In this document: positions 8,928 to 18,229 of the stretch, piece after piece | Layout: each line of letters opens with the position of its first letter | Position numbering within the stretch: position 1 is the first letter of the stretch | The notes under the pieces: generated by a model | The model's input: the letters and a program-made list of their open reading frames with translations, nothing else | What the model was told of the DNA's origin: nothing | Database searches by the model: none | Program-made: the position numbers and the translations under genes | From: Candidatus Nitrotoga sp. 1052 | GTDB taxonomy: Bacteria > Pseudomonadota > Gammaproteobacteria > Burkholderiales > Gallionellaceae | Assembly (NCBI RefSeq): GCF_927312905.1 | Contig: NZ_CAKMHQ010000025.1 | Span: 1 to 41,206 of the forward strand | DNA length: 41,206 nucleotides | Reading direction: 5' to 3'

Positions 8928-9827
8928 ATGTGCAAAAAACTCATTATGCTGGTGTTGCTGCTAGCGCCTGCACTGGTAGTACAGGCCGCGCCCGATAAAG
9001 CAATTACCCAAAAACAGGTTGACGATCTGACTACGACGGTGCTGAAGTACACTTCTTCGCCCAAACTGAGCTCATCGATTGCACTGATTTACGACGAACA
9101 GGAGCAACGCCCTCTATATAGCAAGAATGCGAATGCTGTCGTACCTATTGCGTCCATTACCAAGCTGATGACTGCGATTGTGGTGTTGGACGCAGAGTTG
9201 CCGCTGGATGAAAAAATTACTATCAGCGTGTTTGATTTTGATATTCTCAAAGGTAGTCATTCGCGTATGCGCATTGGCATGACGCTGACACGTGGCGAAT
9301 TGCTCAATCTGGCGCTAATGTCTTCTGAGAATCGTGCGGCGGCTGCATTAGCGCGCACTTATCCGGGTGGCACCAGTGCAGCCGTGGCGATGATGAATGC
9401 AAAAGCGCTCGAACTGGGTATGATGAAAACCCATTTTCGTGATCCGACTGGTCTGAACAGTGGCAATACTTCCACTGCGCAGGACTTGGTAAAAATGTTG
9501 ATTGCAGCACAACACTATAAGCTCATCCATAAGTACAGCACTACGGCGTCACATTTGGTTACGGTACCTGGGTTTCCCCCGCTGCGTTTTGGAAATACCA
9601 ATCCATTGGTGAAAAATGCATCTTGGGATATCGGTGTGAGTAAAACTGGCTACATCAATGAAGCAGGGCGCTGTCTAGTGATGCATGCTCATATTATGCA
9701 CCGCCCGGTGATCATCGTGCTATTGGATTCACAAGGGAAGTATACGCGCGTTGGTGATGCCAACCGCATAAAGAAATGGATGGAAAGCGCCGCTGCTACG
9801 CGTGGACGAAATACGCGGCGTGGTTAA
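8928..9827 (+). CDS. pbpG: D-alanyl-D-alanine endopeptidase PBP7/8 (PbpG-like)
   Basis: Low-molecular-mass penicillin-binding protein of 299 residues, peptidase family S11, which cuts D-Ala-meso-DAP cross-links in periplasmic murein. The signal peptide is MCKKLIMLVLLLAPALVVQA. Active-site motifs are S76-I-T-K79 (nucleophile Ser76), S133-E-N135 and K239-T-G241, all intact and normally spaced. No C-terminal amphipathic anchor of the DacA type is evident, which with the length favours the PBP7 endopeptidase group over PBP5/6 carboxypeptidases. ATG at 8928 was chosen because GGAGAAG lies just upstream and a signal peptide follows; an in-frame extension to 8751 has no family resemblance. Positions 8719-8927 hold no convincing gene. 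It is convergent with smc. Confidence 0.92.
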   Translation: MCKKLIMLVLLLAPALVVQAAPDKAITQKQVDDLTTTVLKYTSSPKLSSSIALIYDEQEQRPLYSKNANAVVPIASITKLMTAIVVLDAELPLDEKITISVFDFDILKGSHSRMRIGMTLTRGELLNLALMSSENRAAAALARTYPGGTSAAVAMMNAKALELGMMKTHFRDPTGLNSGNTSTAQDLVKMLIAAQHYKLIHKYSTTASHLVTVPGFPPLRFGNTNPLVKNASWDIGVSKTGYINEAGRCLVMHAHIMHRPVIIVLLDSQGKYTRVGDANRIKKWMESAAATRGRNTRRG

Positions 9828-9963
9828 CCTTTCTGTGCGCAAATTGCATTTGATCAAATTTGACATGGCAATTCTATACGTACACTTTTATCCCGCTACC
9901 CCGTAATTTAATTCCAAGACCGTAACCGTTAAGTCCCTTTTGGACATTCGCTACTAGGCATTG

Positions 9964-12900
9964 CTATGTGGCTATTGTGCTGTCGTCGCGCAGGCGTAGT
10001 GCTTCCTCAATGTCCACTGCCACCACATGCGATACGCCGCGTTCCTGCATGGTTACGCCTACCAATTGCTGCGCCAGCTCCATGGTGATCTTGTTGTGGC
10101 TGATGAAGATGAATTGGGTGTGCTGTGCCATTTTCTGGATCAGCTTGCACAACCGTTCGGTGTTGGTATCATCCAGTGGTGCATCAACCTCGTCCAACAG
10201 GCAGAAAGGAGCTGGGTTAAGCTGGAACATCGAGAATACCAGCGCAATTGCAGTTAACGCTTTTTCGCCGCCTGATAGCAAGTGAATTGAGGCATTTTTT
10301 TTGCCCGGTGGTTGTGCCATCACCTGCACGCCGCTATCCAGTATTTCATCGCCAGTGAGCACCAAGCGCGCCTCGCCACCGCCAAACAGCACTGGGAACA
10401 TTTCTGCTAGATGGCGATTTACTTCATTGTAAGTGTTCATCAATAAGTCACGCGATTCCTTGTCAATGCGGCGTATTGCCCCTTTCAGCGTGTCCATCGC
10501 CTCGGTCAAATCTTTCGCTTGAGCATCCAGATATGTTTTGCGTTCCTGTGCCGTATGCAATTCCTCGAGCGCCGCCAGATTCACCGAGCCCAGCCCAGTT
10601 ATGTCGCTGTTCAGGCGATTTAATTCAATCTGTAACGCATTCAGCTTGATATTGCCGCTTTCCAACAGGGAGAGCAGTTTTGTTTCATCCACATCTTGCA
10701 ATTGCTCTGCCCATTGTTCATATTGCAGACGTGCTTCCTGTTCCTTGAGCGACAACTCGCTGAGTTTTTCACGCAGTGGATGTAATTTTTGTTCGCAGGA
10801 GAGGCGCTCTTGTTCCAGTTTGTTCAGATTGTTGGTGGTTTGTTCCAGCATGTTGCGCGCCTCGGCCAGCGCCTGTTCGCGCGCTTGACGCAGTTGCAGC
10901 GCCTCCTGCAATTGTTGCTTGCTAGTGCCGTCTTCTATATGGTCTAACTCCGCATGGTTTTGTCTCAAAGTTTGTTCTAACTGTGCCAGCGTCAACTCGA
11001 TCTGTCTAATATTGTGTTTTAGATCGGCGATTTTCTCCGTGCAAGTTTTGACATAAAAACGGGCTTCTTGCAATTCGTGCTGCGTTTTTTGTGAACGTTC
11101 GCGCTGTTGGCGCAGCGTAGATTCCTGCGTGGCAGCTTGCAGCCTTACCTGCTCAACTTCGACCTGCTGAGTCGCAATGCTTACACGCAGAATGTCCATG
11201 CGCTCAGCGATTTCCTGCTGCTGGTATTGCTCTTCAGCAGACTGTTCGGCCAATTCCTGCAATTCGCGCGCGATCTGCGCGGCGCGCTCGTGGCTGCGTT
11301 CGTTGGCTTGGGTTAATTTTAGAATCTGTACCTGTATTCCATGTTGGCGCTGTTGTAATTCACTGTCTGCCGTGCGCAAGAGCGCAATGCGGCTTTCGAT
11401 AGCGTGATAGGTTTCCTCTGCTAGTGCTGCCTGGCGCTTGCCATGATCTAATGACTTTGCCTGTTGCTGTGCTGCCTCCTGCAACCGTTCAATTTCACGC
11501 TGCCGCGCCAGCACGCCATGCACTTGGTTGTCCGGAGCATGGAACAGCACGCTATGCGCGCCAATCAGGTGTCCCTGCGGCGTCACTAACCAGGCACCGG
11601 CAGGCAATCGTTCACGCAAGCTCAATCCTAGTGCCAGCGTTTCCGTGACATACACACCAGATAACCAGTCCGTCACCACGGGCGCAGTTTTTGGATCCTG
11701 GTAGCTTACGAACTGCCCCAGCGGGGTCAGCCCAACATCTTGTTGGGTTTTGAAATTTTGCGCTCCGTCCGCTGCGAATACAGCCAGCCTGGACGGTGGC
11801 GCATCGCTCCAACGCGCAGCATTGTCCAGGTGGGGCAGGGCTAGCGCGTTGAGACGTTCGCGCAAAACGGCTTCCAGCGCATCTTCCCAGCCTGCCTCAA
11901 TGCCGATGGATTGCCACAGGCGCGGCAGTTGGTCCAATTGGTGTTCGGTTAACCACGGTTTCAGATTCTTGTCGTTATCGACCTGTTTCTGAAGCTGTTG
12001 CAACGCGGAAAGTTTCGCCTCCACCTGCGACAGTTGCCGTTCCAGTTCCTGCATTACGATGTGCTGGTCGCGCCGTGTCGTATCAGCCCCCGGTAATTGC
12101 GCCTGAAGTTGAGTCAACTGTTGCTGCTGCGCGTTGCGTTCCATCTCCATCTCAACGAATAAAGACTGCATCTCTGCCAGCGCTTCGCCATCCACCTGCG
12201 GGAGGTTGTCCCGCTCCAGCAGTAAACGCGAGCGACGCGCTTCTAGTTGTTGCACATTGCGTTGGATATGTTCGCGTTGCGTATCGGCTAGTTGCAGTTG
12301 TTGTTGCGAGATCAGATGTTCGCGTTGCATCGTGTTGTGGCGCTCCAGTTCGGTGCGCGCTGCTTCTTCCGCTTGCGGCAGATGAAGTGCTTCGGAGTTC
12401 GCGCGGCTTTCCCAACTCTCAACTCGGATGTCTGCTTCTTGTTGTTGTTGCTGCCAATGTGCCAGTAAAGACTCCACGCCTTGCAACTGAATGCACTGCT
12501 GCTCGACCTGCAGCTTGCTATTGGCTGTCTGCTGGGTCAAGCGCGTGCGTTGATCGTTGAGGTGGGCAATCTGCTGCTCTAGTCGCGCAATCTCAGCATT
12601 AGCAGCATATAGCTCGCCCTGCTTGGCATGCAGCGCATCAGCCTGCGCGTAATGTTCACTGCGCGTGTATTCCAGTAGGCTTTCCATTTCACGCAGACGT
12701 GCAGTCTCAGCTTCCAGCTCGTTTTTTGTTTTCTCCATTCCTAGGACAAAACGCCCCCGGCGTGTCTCGGCTTCCTGTTTATTCACCAGCCACAGCAATT
12801 GTTGCGTAGTGTCGCGCTTTGATTCTAATTCGCGGTAATGCGTGGCTACCGCTGCTTGTTCGGTCAGATGGGTAAGTTGCTTGGTCAACTCTAGCAGGAT

Positions 12901-13494
12901 GTCATCAACGCGTAGCAGGTTGTCGTGCGTATCGGCAATGCGAAGTTCAGTTTCGCGGCGGCGGTCGCGGTATTTAGATACGCCTGCAGCTTCCTCCAGA
13001 AATATGCGCAGTTCTTCCGGTTTAGCCTCAATGATGCGCGAAATCATGCCCTGTTCGATAATGGCGTATGCTCGTGCACCTAGTCCAGTGCCCAGAAAAA
13101 TGTCGGTTATATCCTTGCGCCGCACATGCTGATTGTTGATGTGGTAACTGGAATCACCGTCGCGCAGCAGCACGCGCTTGATAGAGATTTCGGCGTAGCT
13201 TGACCATTGGCCGGCAGCCTTGCCCAAACTGTTATCGAATATCAGCTCGACGCTAGCGCGCGAGACCGGTTTGCGCTTACCGGAGCCGTTGAAAATGACA
13301 TCTTGCATAGATTCGCCGCGTAGTGCCGAAGCGCGAGATTCGCCCAGTACCCACCGTAGCGCGTCGATGATGTTCGATTTCCCGCAGCCATTCGGACCGA
13401 CAATGCCGACGACCTGCCCAGGTAGAGCAATATGGGTGGGATCAACGAAGGATTTGAATCCAGCGATCTTGACGTGAGAAAGACGCAATTTCAA
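9964..13494 (-). CDS. smc: Chromosome segregation protein SMC
   Basis: Condensin-type ATPase of 1176 residues that organises and segregates the chromosome with ScpA and ScpB, not visible here. The N-terminal head has Walker A at 33-40 (GPNGCGKS) and QGMISRIIEAKPEELR with the Q-loop region. Two very long Gln/Glu/Leu-rich coiled-coil arms (about 170-500 and 670-1010) flank a globular hinge around 510-660, in which the Gly-rich hinge motif is divergent. The C-terminal head has the signature LLSGGEKALTAIALVF and Walker B PAPFCLLDEVDAPLDDTN. Length and order match SMC, in contrast to the MukB family. It is divergent from queF, with only 54 bp between the starts. Confidence 0.96.
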   Translation of the reverse strand: MKLRLSHVKIAGFKSFVDPTHIALPGQVVGIVGPNGCGKSNIIDALRWVLGESRASALRGESMQDVIFNGSGKRKPVSRASVELIFDNSLGKAAGQWSSYAEISIKRVLLRDGDSSYHINNQHVRRKDITDIFLGTGLGARAYAIIEQGMISRIIEAKPEELRIFLEEAAGVSKYRDRRRETELRIADTHDNLLRVDDILLELTKQLTHLTEQAAVATHYRELESKRDTTQQLLWLVNKQEAETRRGRFVLGMEKTKNELEAETARLREMESLLEYTRSEHYAQADALHAKQGELYAANAEIARLEQQIAHLNDQRTRLTQQTANSKLQVEQQCIQLQGVESLLAHWQQQQQEADIRVESWESRANSEALHLPQAEEAARTELERHNTMQREHLISQQQLQLADTQREHIQRNVQQLEARRSRLLLERDNLPQVDGEALAEMQSLFVEMEMERNAQQQQLTQLQAQLPGADTTRRDQHIVMQELERQLSQVEAKLSALQQLQKQVDNDKNLKPWLTEHQLDQLPRLWQSIGIEAGWEDALEAVLRERLNALALPHLDNAARWSDAPPSRLAVFAADGAQNFKTQQDVGLTPLGQFVSYQDPKTAPVVTDWLSGVYVTETLALGLSLRERLPAGAWLVTPQGHLIGAHSVLFHAPDNQVHGVLARQREIERLQEAAQQQAKSLDHGKRQAALAEETYHAIESRIALLRTADSELQQRQHGIQVQILKLTQANERSHERAAQIARELQELAEQSAEEQYQQQEIAERMDILRVSIATQQVEVEQVRLQAATQESTLRQQRERSQKTQHELQEARFYVKTCTEKIADLKHNIRQIELTLAQLEQTLRQNHAELDHIEDGTSKQQLQEALQLRQAREQALAEARNMLEQTTNNLNKLEQERLSCEQKLHPLREKLSELSLKEQEARLQYEQWAEQLQDVDETKLLSLLESGNIKLNALQIELNRLNSDITGLGSVNLAALEELHTAQERKTYLDAQAKDLTEAMDTLKGAIRRIDKESRDLLMNTYNEVNRHLAEMFPVLFGGGEARLVLTGDEILDSGVQVMAQPPGKKNASIHLLSGGEKALTAIALVFSMFQLNPAPFCLLDEVDAPLDDTNTERLCKLIQKMAQHTQFIFISHNKITMELAQQLVGVTMQERGVSHVVAVDIEEALRLRDDSTIAT

Positions 13495-13548
13495 TCAGTT
13501 GGACATTATAATGTGTTGTATTCTAACTGACCCACAAGGCATATCAAA

Positions 13549-13968
13549 ATGAGCGCTCTGCCCAGCAAACTTCTGGAAACTTTCGCCAATCCCAGTCTCG
13601 AGCGCGATTACCACATCCACATGGAAATCCCCGAGTTTACCTGTCTGTGCCCCAAGACCGGCCAGCCCGATTTTGCTACGTTGATCCTCGATTACATCGC
13701 GGATACGACCTGCGTAGAACTGAAAAGTCTCAAGCTCTATATCTGGTCATTCCGTAATGAAGGACATTTTCATGAAGACGTTACCAATCGCATTCTGGAT
13801 GATTTGGTCGCCGCCATCCAGCCGCGCTTCATGCGCCTTACCGCCAAATTTTACGTTCGTGGCGGCATTTTCACTAATATTGTGACGGAACACCGGAAGC
13901 CAGGCTGGCAAGCGCAGCCGCTAGTGGATCTGATGCAGTTCGAGACGCAGTCGAATACGCGAGGCTAG
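13549..13968 (+). CDS. queF: NADPH-dependent 7-cyano-7-deazaguanine reductase QueF (type I)
   Basis: Reduces the nitrile preQ0 to the amine preQ1 in queuosine biosynthesis, using two NADPH. At 139 residues it is the short unimodular (B. subtilis-like) T-fold form. [14 protein letters not shown] carries the thioimide-forming Cys34 and the acid Asp41. VELKSLKLY, with the adjacent [11 protein letters not shown], is the QueF substrate/NADPH signature, followed by [11 protein letters not shown]. The ATG is the first in frame. None of its pathway partners (queC, D, E) are adjacent. It shares a short 54-bp intergenic region with the oppositely oriented smc. Confidence 0.96.
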   Translation: MSALPSKLLETFANPSLERDYHIHMEIPEFTCLCPKTGQPDFATLILDYIADTTCVELKSLKLYIWSFRNEGHFHEDVTNRILDDLVAAIQPRFMRLTAKFYVRGGIFTNIVTEHRKPGWQAQPLVDLMQFETQSNTRG

Positions 13969-14028
13969 TTGGCAATAGTTCGGGGAACGGGTGCCTCAGC
14001 ATTAACGAATTTAATTTAGGAGTAACAG

Positions 14029-14856
14029 ATGGCTGGTCAACCTGAAATTACCAACATGGCTTTGTTTTGCGATTTCGAGAACATTGCGTTAGGGGTGCGC
14101 GACGCCAAGTATGCACAGTTCGACATCAAGAAGGTGCTTGAACGCTTACTGCTCAAGGGCAGCATTGTCGTCAAAAAAGCTTATTGTGACTGGGATCGTT
14201 ACAAGGAATTCAAGGCGACGATGCATGAAGCGGCTTTTGAATTGATCGAGATTCCGCATGTGCGCCAATCAGGTAAAAATTCTGCCGATATCCGCATGGT
14301 CGTCGATGCGCTGGATCTTTGCTATACCAAATCCCATGTTGATACCTTCGTCATTATCAGCGGTGACTCTGACTTTTCTCCATTGGTTTCAAAGCTGCGA
14401 GAGAACAATAAATATGTGATCGGGATTGGGGTTAAGGACTCGACTTCTGATTTGCTCAGCGCCAATTGCGATGAATTCATTTTTTATGATGATCTGGTGC
14501 GTGAGCAAGAAGCACAGAAAAAACGTGCTGAGAAAAAATCTCCGGCAAAAGCGCCTGCCGGTGGCACGACGAAAAAATCAATATTGAAGACTGAAGATGA
14601 CAAACGGCAGGAAGCTCTCGACTTTATTGTCGAAACCATTGAAGCATTGATTGCCGAACGGGGGGAGGAAAAAGTATGGTATTCCATGGTTAAGCCAACC
14701 ATGCAGCGGCGTAAGCCGGGCTTTGCTGAATCGGCTTACGGCTATCGTTCGTTCAAAGAATTGGTGGAGGACGCGCAGAAGCACAATCTGCTCATGATGG
14801 TGCGTGATGAAAAAACAGGTCAATACACCATACGTTTACCAGCGGCGGAGGAATAA
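14029..14856 (+). CDS. NYN-domain putative RNase with C-terminal OST-HTH/LOTUS domain
   Basis: Protein of 275 residues. The N-terminal NYN/PIN-like (LabA, DUF88) domain, about 8-155, has the acidic metal-site motifs CDFEN (Asp15), SADIRMVVDA (Asp87) and SGDSDFSPL (Asp113, Asp115), so it should be a metal-dependent ribonuclease. A Lys/Ala-rich linker (165-190) leads to an OST-HTH/LOTUS-like winged helix (about 200-272; WYSMVKPTMQRRKPGF, AYGYRSFKELVEDA, TGQYTIRLP), a fold known to bind RNA, particularly G-quadruplexes. TTAGGAG precedes the ATG. This two-domain form is widespread in proteobacteria but its natural RNA target is not known to me. Nothing nearby identifies a partner. Confidence 0.88.
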   Translation: MAGQPEITNMALFCDFENIALGVRDAKYAQFDIKKVLERLLLKGSIVVKKAYCDWDRYKEFKATMHEAAFELIEIPHVRQSGKNSADIRMVVDALDLCYTKSHVDTFVIISGDSDFSPLVSKLRENNKYVIGIGVKDSTSDLLSANCDEFIFYDDLVREQEAQKKRAEKKSPAKAPAGGTTKKSILKTEDDKRQEALDFIVETIEALIAERGEEKVWYSMVKPTMQRRKPGFAESAYGYRSFKELVEDAQKHNLLMMVRDEKTGQYTIRLPAAEE

Positions 14857-14999
14857 CAGAGCCACAAGTAATCCGAAATAGCGCTGCCAAATTCTGGGTG
14901 TAAATTTAATCCATGGATTCATCCCATTCCATCCGGGCCATGCTTGTTAAGCTCACATCCGGCGCACGCCGAGGCTATCAAAATAGTATGGATATTTAA

Positions 15000-16268
15000 A
15001 TGAAACCATCTGTCTCTTTTTCAACGTCGACGCCTGTGAATCTGCGACGCGTGCTGGTGCTCAAAAATATCGCCGTGGTCGGTCTGACCTTGGCGGTGCT
15101 GGTGGTTGCCAAAGGCATGGGGATGCCGTTGCCGTTTGCGGTGATAGGCACCGTGCTGCTGGTTCTCAATATACTTACCTGGATACGGTTAAAATTGCCA
15201 TGGCCGGTGCAGGAAATTGAGGTGTTCGGGCAGTTGGTGCTGGATGTTCTGTTGCTGAGCGCGTTGCTCTATCTGGCCGGAGGCACCACCAATCCGTTTG
15301 TGTTGCTGCTATTGTTGCCGCTCGCGATAGCCTCCGCCACGCTGTTGGCATTTTATGCCTGGTTGTTGGCTGCGATAATCGTGGCCTGCTATACGTTCTT
15401 GATGTTCGTTTACATCCCGCTGCCGCATTTTCATATTGACCACGTTGCCCGCCTCGACTCAAGTGCCTGGTTCATGTGGTTCGGGTTCGTGCTGGGCGTG
15501 GGGTTGGTCGGCTACTATGTGGTGAAGATGGGCAACACCCTGCGCGAACGCGAGCGCATGCTGGCGGAAGTGCGTGAAAACGCGCTGCGTGATGAACATC
15601 TGGTGGCGCTAGGCGCACTGGCAGTGGGTGCGGCGCATGAATTAGGCACGCCGCTGGGCACGATGGCGGTAGTGCTTAAAGAACTTGAACACCAATATGC
15701 GATGCAACCAGAATTGGTGAAAGAGTTGCACTTGTTGCGTGACCAAGTTACGCGTTGTAAAAACACGCTTTCCCATATGCTTTCGTCCACAGAACAAGCG
15801 CGCGCGGAAAGTGGTTACAGCATCGCGCTTGATAGTTATTTTGCAGACTTGCTTGCGCAATGGCGCAGCATGCGTCCCTCGGCGCAGGTAAGTTATCGCT
15901 GGACGGGTCCATCACCCGCGCCGCAGATTGTAGCGGAACAAGTGTTGGGGCAAGTTATTACCAATATTCTAAACAATGCTGCCGATGCTTCGGAGCACAG
16001 TGTTGAGGTTGAGGTCAGTTGCGATGCAGAGCAATTAAAGATCGAAGTCTCCGACCGCGGGACAGGCTTGACTCCCTCTGCGGAAACTCATGCCGGAAAA
16101 TTATTTTTTACCACCAAAGAAAGCGGGCAGGGACTTGGATTATTTCTGGTTAATGCCGCACTGCGCCGGTTTGGCGGTGCACTCTCATTGTCCAATCGGG
16201 ATGGTGGAGGTGTGTGCACCCGTGTGACATTGCCCCTGGCTCGTTTACGTGTGATGAATTCAATATGA
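15000..16268 (+). CDS. regB: RegB/PrrB-type redox sensor histidine kinase
   Basis: Membrane sensor kinase of 422 residues. Six hydrophobic segments (about 20-175) contain GGTTNPF at 94-100, the GGxxNPF heptad that binds ubiquinone in RegB. The dimerisation/phosphoacceptor helix has His213 in AAHELGTPLGT, and a Cys lies exactly 40 residues later at Cys253 (QVTRCKN), the same spacing as the redox Cys265 from His225 in Rhodobacter capsulatus RegB. The ATPase domain has NILNNAAD, DRGTGL and GQGLGLFLV. RegB reports quinone redox state and oxygen and controls respiration, carbon and nitrogen metabolism genes. It overlaps the response regulator by ATGA, so the two are translationally coupled. The 143 bp upstream shows no obvious known operator. 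Confidence 0.92.
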   Translation: MKPSVSFSTSTPVNLRRVLVLKNIAVVGLTLAVLVVAKGMGMPLPFAVIGTVLLVLNILTWIRLKLPWPVQEIEVFGQLVLDVLLLSALLYLAGGTTNPFVLLLLLPLAIASATLLAFYAWLLAAIIVACYTFLMFVYIPLPHFHIDHVARLDSSAWFMWFGFVLGVGLVGYYVVKMGNTLRERERMLAEVRENALRDEHLVALGALAVGAAHELGTPLGTMAVVLKELEHQYAMQPELVKELHLLRDQVTRCKNTLSHMLSSTEQARAESGYSIALDSYFADLLAQWRSMRPSAQVSYRWTGPSPAPQIVAEQVLGQVITNILNNAADASEHSVEVEVSCDAEQLKIEVSDRGTGLTPSAETHAGKLFFTTKESGQGLGLFLVNAALRRFGGALSLSNRDGGGVCTRVTLPLARLRVMNSI

Positions 16269-16831
16269 CCTTACCAGGACTGGAAAATTCGCTTCCCCGC
16301 AAGCTGCTGCTGGTAGACGATGACGTCACCTATTGCACGGTGTTGGCGCAGGCTCTTTCCCGGCGAGGTTTCGAGGTAAGTGTGGCAAACAATGTGAATG
16401 ATGCCATTCAAATGATTGCGCAAAATCTGCCGACGCACGCGGTGATTGATTTAAAGATGCCCGGCCCGTCAGGTTTGACACTGGTGGCATATCTCAAAGA
16501 GCGTAAGTCTGACGCGCGCATCGTGGTGCTCACCGGCTATTCGAGCATTGCAACCGCCGTGGAGGCAGTGAAGTTGGGTGCGACATACTATCTGGCCAAG
16601 CCCGCGGATGCGGATGAAATTGTCGCGGCTTTTGATCATCGGCCAGGCATCGCTGAAGCTGCGATTATGACGAAACCCATGTCAGTGGATCGCCTGGAGT
16701 GGGAGCATCTGCAAAAGGTGCTTACTGACTGTGGCGGTAACATTTCCGCTGCCGCACGCACACTTAATATGCATCGGCGCACGTTACAACGCAAATTGCA
16801 GAAACATCCGGCTCCTGAGCGAGGTGACTAA
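16265..16831 (+). CDS. regA: RegA/PrrA-type response regulator
   Basis: Response regulator of 188 residues. The receiver domain (about 12-125) has DDD at 18-20, the phosphoacceptor Asp62 in VIDLKMPGPSG, a Thr in LTGYSS and the conserved Lys in YYLAKPADADE. A short linker precedes a C-terminal Fis-type helix-turn-helix (GGNISAAARTLNMHRRTLQRKLQKH), which is diagnostic of RegA/PrrA/ActR regulators and binds GC-rich degenerate sites. The ATG overlaps the regB stop; an alternative upstream start at 16214 lies inside regB and was rejected. The pair should form one transcript and act as a global redox regulator. Confidence 0.93.
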   Translation: MTLPGLENSLPRKLLLVDDDVTYCTVLAQALSRRGFEVSVANNVNDAIQMIAQNLPTHAVIDLKMPGPSGLTLVAYLKERKSDARIVVLTGYSSIATAVEAVKLGATYYLAKPADADEIVAAFDHRPGIAEAAIMTKPMSVDRLEWEHLQKVLTDCGGNISAAARTLNMHRRTLQRKLQKHPAPERGD

Positions 16832-16840
16832 TTCAGAAAA

Positions 16841-16863
16841 AATAACAGTAGCCAGATGTTATT
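16841..16863 (-). terminator. Weak hairpin downstream of regA
   Basis: AATAACA and TGTTATT form a seven-base stem with a nine-base loop just after regA. An A-run precedes it on the plus strand, so a T-run follows it on the minus strand. No minus-strand gene uses it in view, so it may be a bidirectional or chance structure. The remaining gap up to trhO holds nothing recognised. Confidence 0.25.
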
Positions 16864-17050
16864 GGCTTGCACCAAGACTGGAAAGCCGCTCTGAACCGGT
16901 TTAAAATTCAGTTTGAGGCACACAGCGAACATTGGAATCAATGCCAGCATATAATCGGATGCTGTGCCATACGCGCTCCCAACTTCGGGCTCAATAGACG
17001 AAAATTTTATGCAATATCCTCACATAGGTTTTAATAGAGTCAAATAATTC

Positions 17051-17995
17051 ATGTCCAAAATTGTTATAACTGCACTATATAAATTTGCCAAACTCCCCGA
17101 CTACCGCGAGATGCAGATCGGTTTATTCGATTTTTGCGTGGCGCAAGGGCTCAATGGAACAATTTTGCTTGCTGCGGAAGGTATCAACGGAACTGTCGCC
17201 GGTACGCGCGCGGGGGTGGATGCATTGATGTTTTTCTTGCGCGCCGATGCGCGATTAACAGGTATCGAACACAAAGAGTCCTATTCTGATGAAATGCCTT
17301 TTGACAGAATGAAGGTCCGCCTGAAAAAGGAGATTGTCACGCTAGGAGTACCAGGAGTGGATCCGAACGAAAAGGTTGGAACCTACGTGGACGCGAAGGA
17401 CTGGAATGCACTAATTTCCGATCCGGATGTAGTGCTGATTGATACACGAAATGGCTACGAATACGATATAGGAACTTTTCGTGGTGCAGTTGACCCCCAC
17501 ACCACTACATTCCGCGAGTTTCCCGAGTACATCAGCAAAAACCTGGATCCCGCAAAGCATAAAAAAATTGCCATGTTTTGTACTGGTGGAATTCGGTGTG
17601 AAAAAGCGACTTCTTTCATGCTTGGCCAGGGTTTCAAGGAGGTCTACCACCTTCAGGGCGGCATCCTCAAGTATCTGGAAAATATTCCTGCTGAAAAGAG
17701 CATGTGGGAAGGCGAGTGCTTTGTATTCGACCAGCGAATTTCTGTTGGACAGGGCTTGAAAGTAGGGACGCATGATCAATGTTATGCCTGCCGTCATCCC
17801 GTTTCACAGGATGAAAAGGCGTTACCCAGCTATCAAGCCGGAATATCTTGCCCGCATTGCTTTGATACCCTGCCGGAAAAAACACGCGCCCGAGCTGTTG
17901 AGCGGCAAAAACAGAATGAACTGGCGCTTAAGCGAGGCGATGCGCACATTGGGGTGTCGCAAAAAAAACAAACAGAAACGCAAAGCGAGAGCTGA
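17051..17995 (+). CDS. trhO: tRNA uridine-34 hydroxylase TrhO (YceA rhodanese)
   Basis: Protein of 314 residues that makes 5-hydroxyuridine at the wobble position of tRNA in an oxygen-dependent way. The N-terminal acylphosphatase-like region (about 1-95) contains [18 protein letters not shown]. The rhodanese domain (about 125-220) contains [19 protein letters not shown] and the active loop C177-TGGIR-C183. The C-terminal region carries YACRHP and CPHC Cys pairs, probably a zinc site, and ends in a basic tail. All these match the TrhO/YceA/YbfQ family. No ribosome site is obvious ahead of the ATG, and it stands alone. Confidence 0.93.
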   Translation: MSKIVITALYKFAKLPDYREMQIGLFDFCVAQGLNGTILLAAEGINGTVAGTRAGVDALMFFLRADARLTGIEHKESYSDEMPFDRMKVRLKKEIVTLGVPGVDPNEKVGTYVDAKDWNALISDPDVVLIDTRNGYEYDIGTFRGAVDPHTTTFREFPEYISKNLDPAKHKKIAMFCTGGIRCEKATSFMLGQGFKEVYHLQGGILKYLENIPAEKSMWEGECFVFDQRISVGQGLKVGTHDQCYACRHPVSQDEKALPSYQAGISCPHCFDTLPEKTRARAVERQKQNELALKRGDAHIGVSQKKQTETQSES

Positions 17996-18229
17996 TGCCG
18001 TAGATGGCTATTTACATTCTAGTTAGAAACGGAACCAATTGCGCGATTGAAAACAGCAGCTTCCTGCTTGAAGAAAAAAACAAAATATATTCTCGACATC
18101 GGCGCGTGATTGGTGACATCATTCGAAGGTGCGAGTCATTGTGCGATCAATGATTCTGACTATTAAACTTATTCCCACAGCGTTAATTAGATTTGCCGCT
18201 AGCCACGATTAAAATAACGGAGAGAAATT

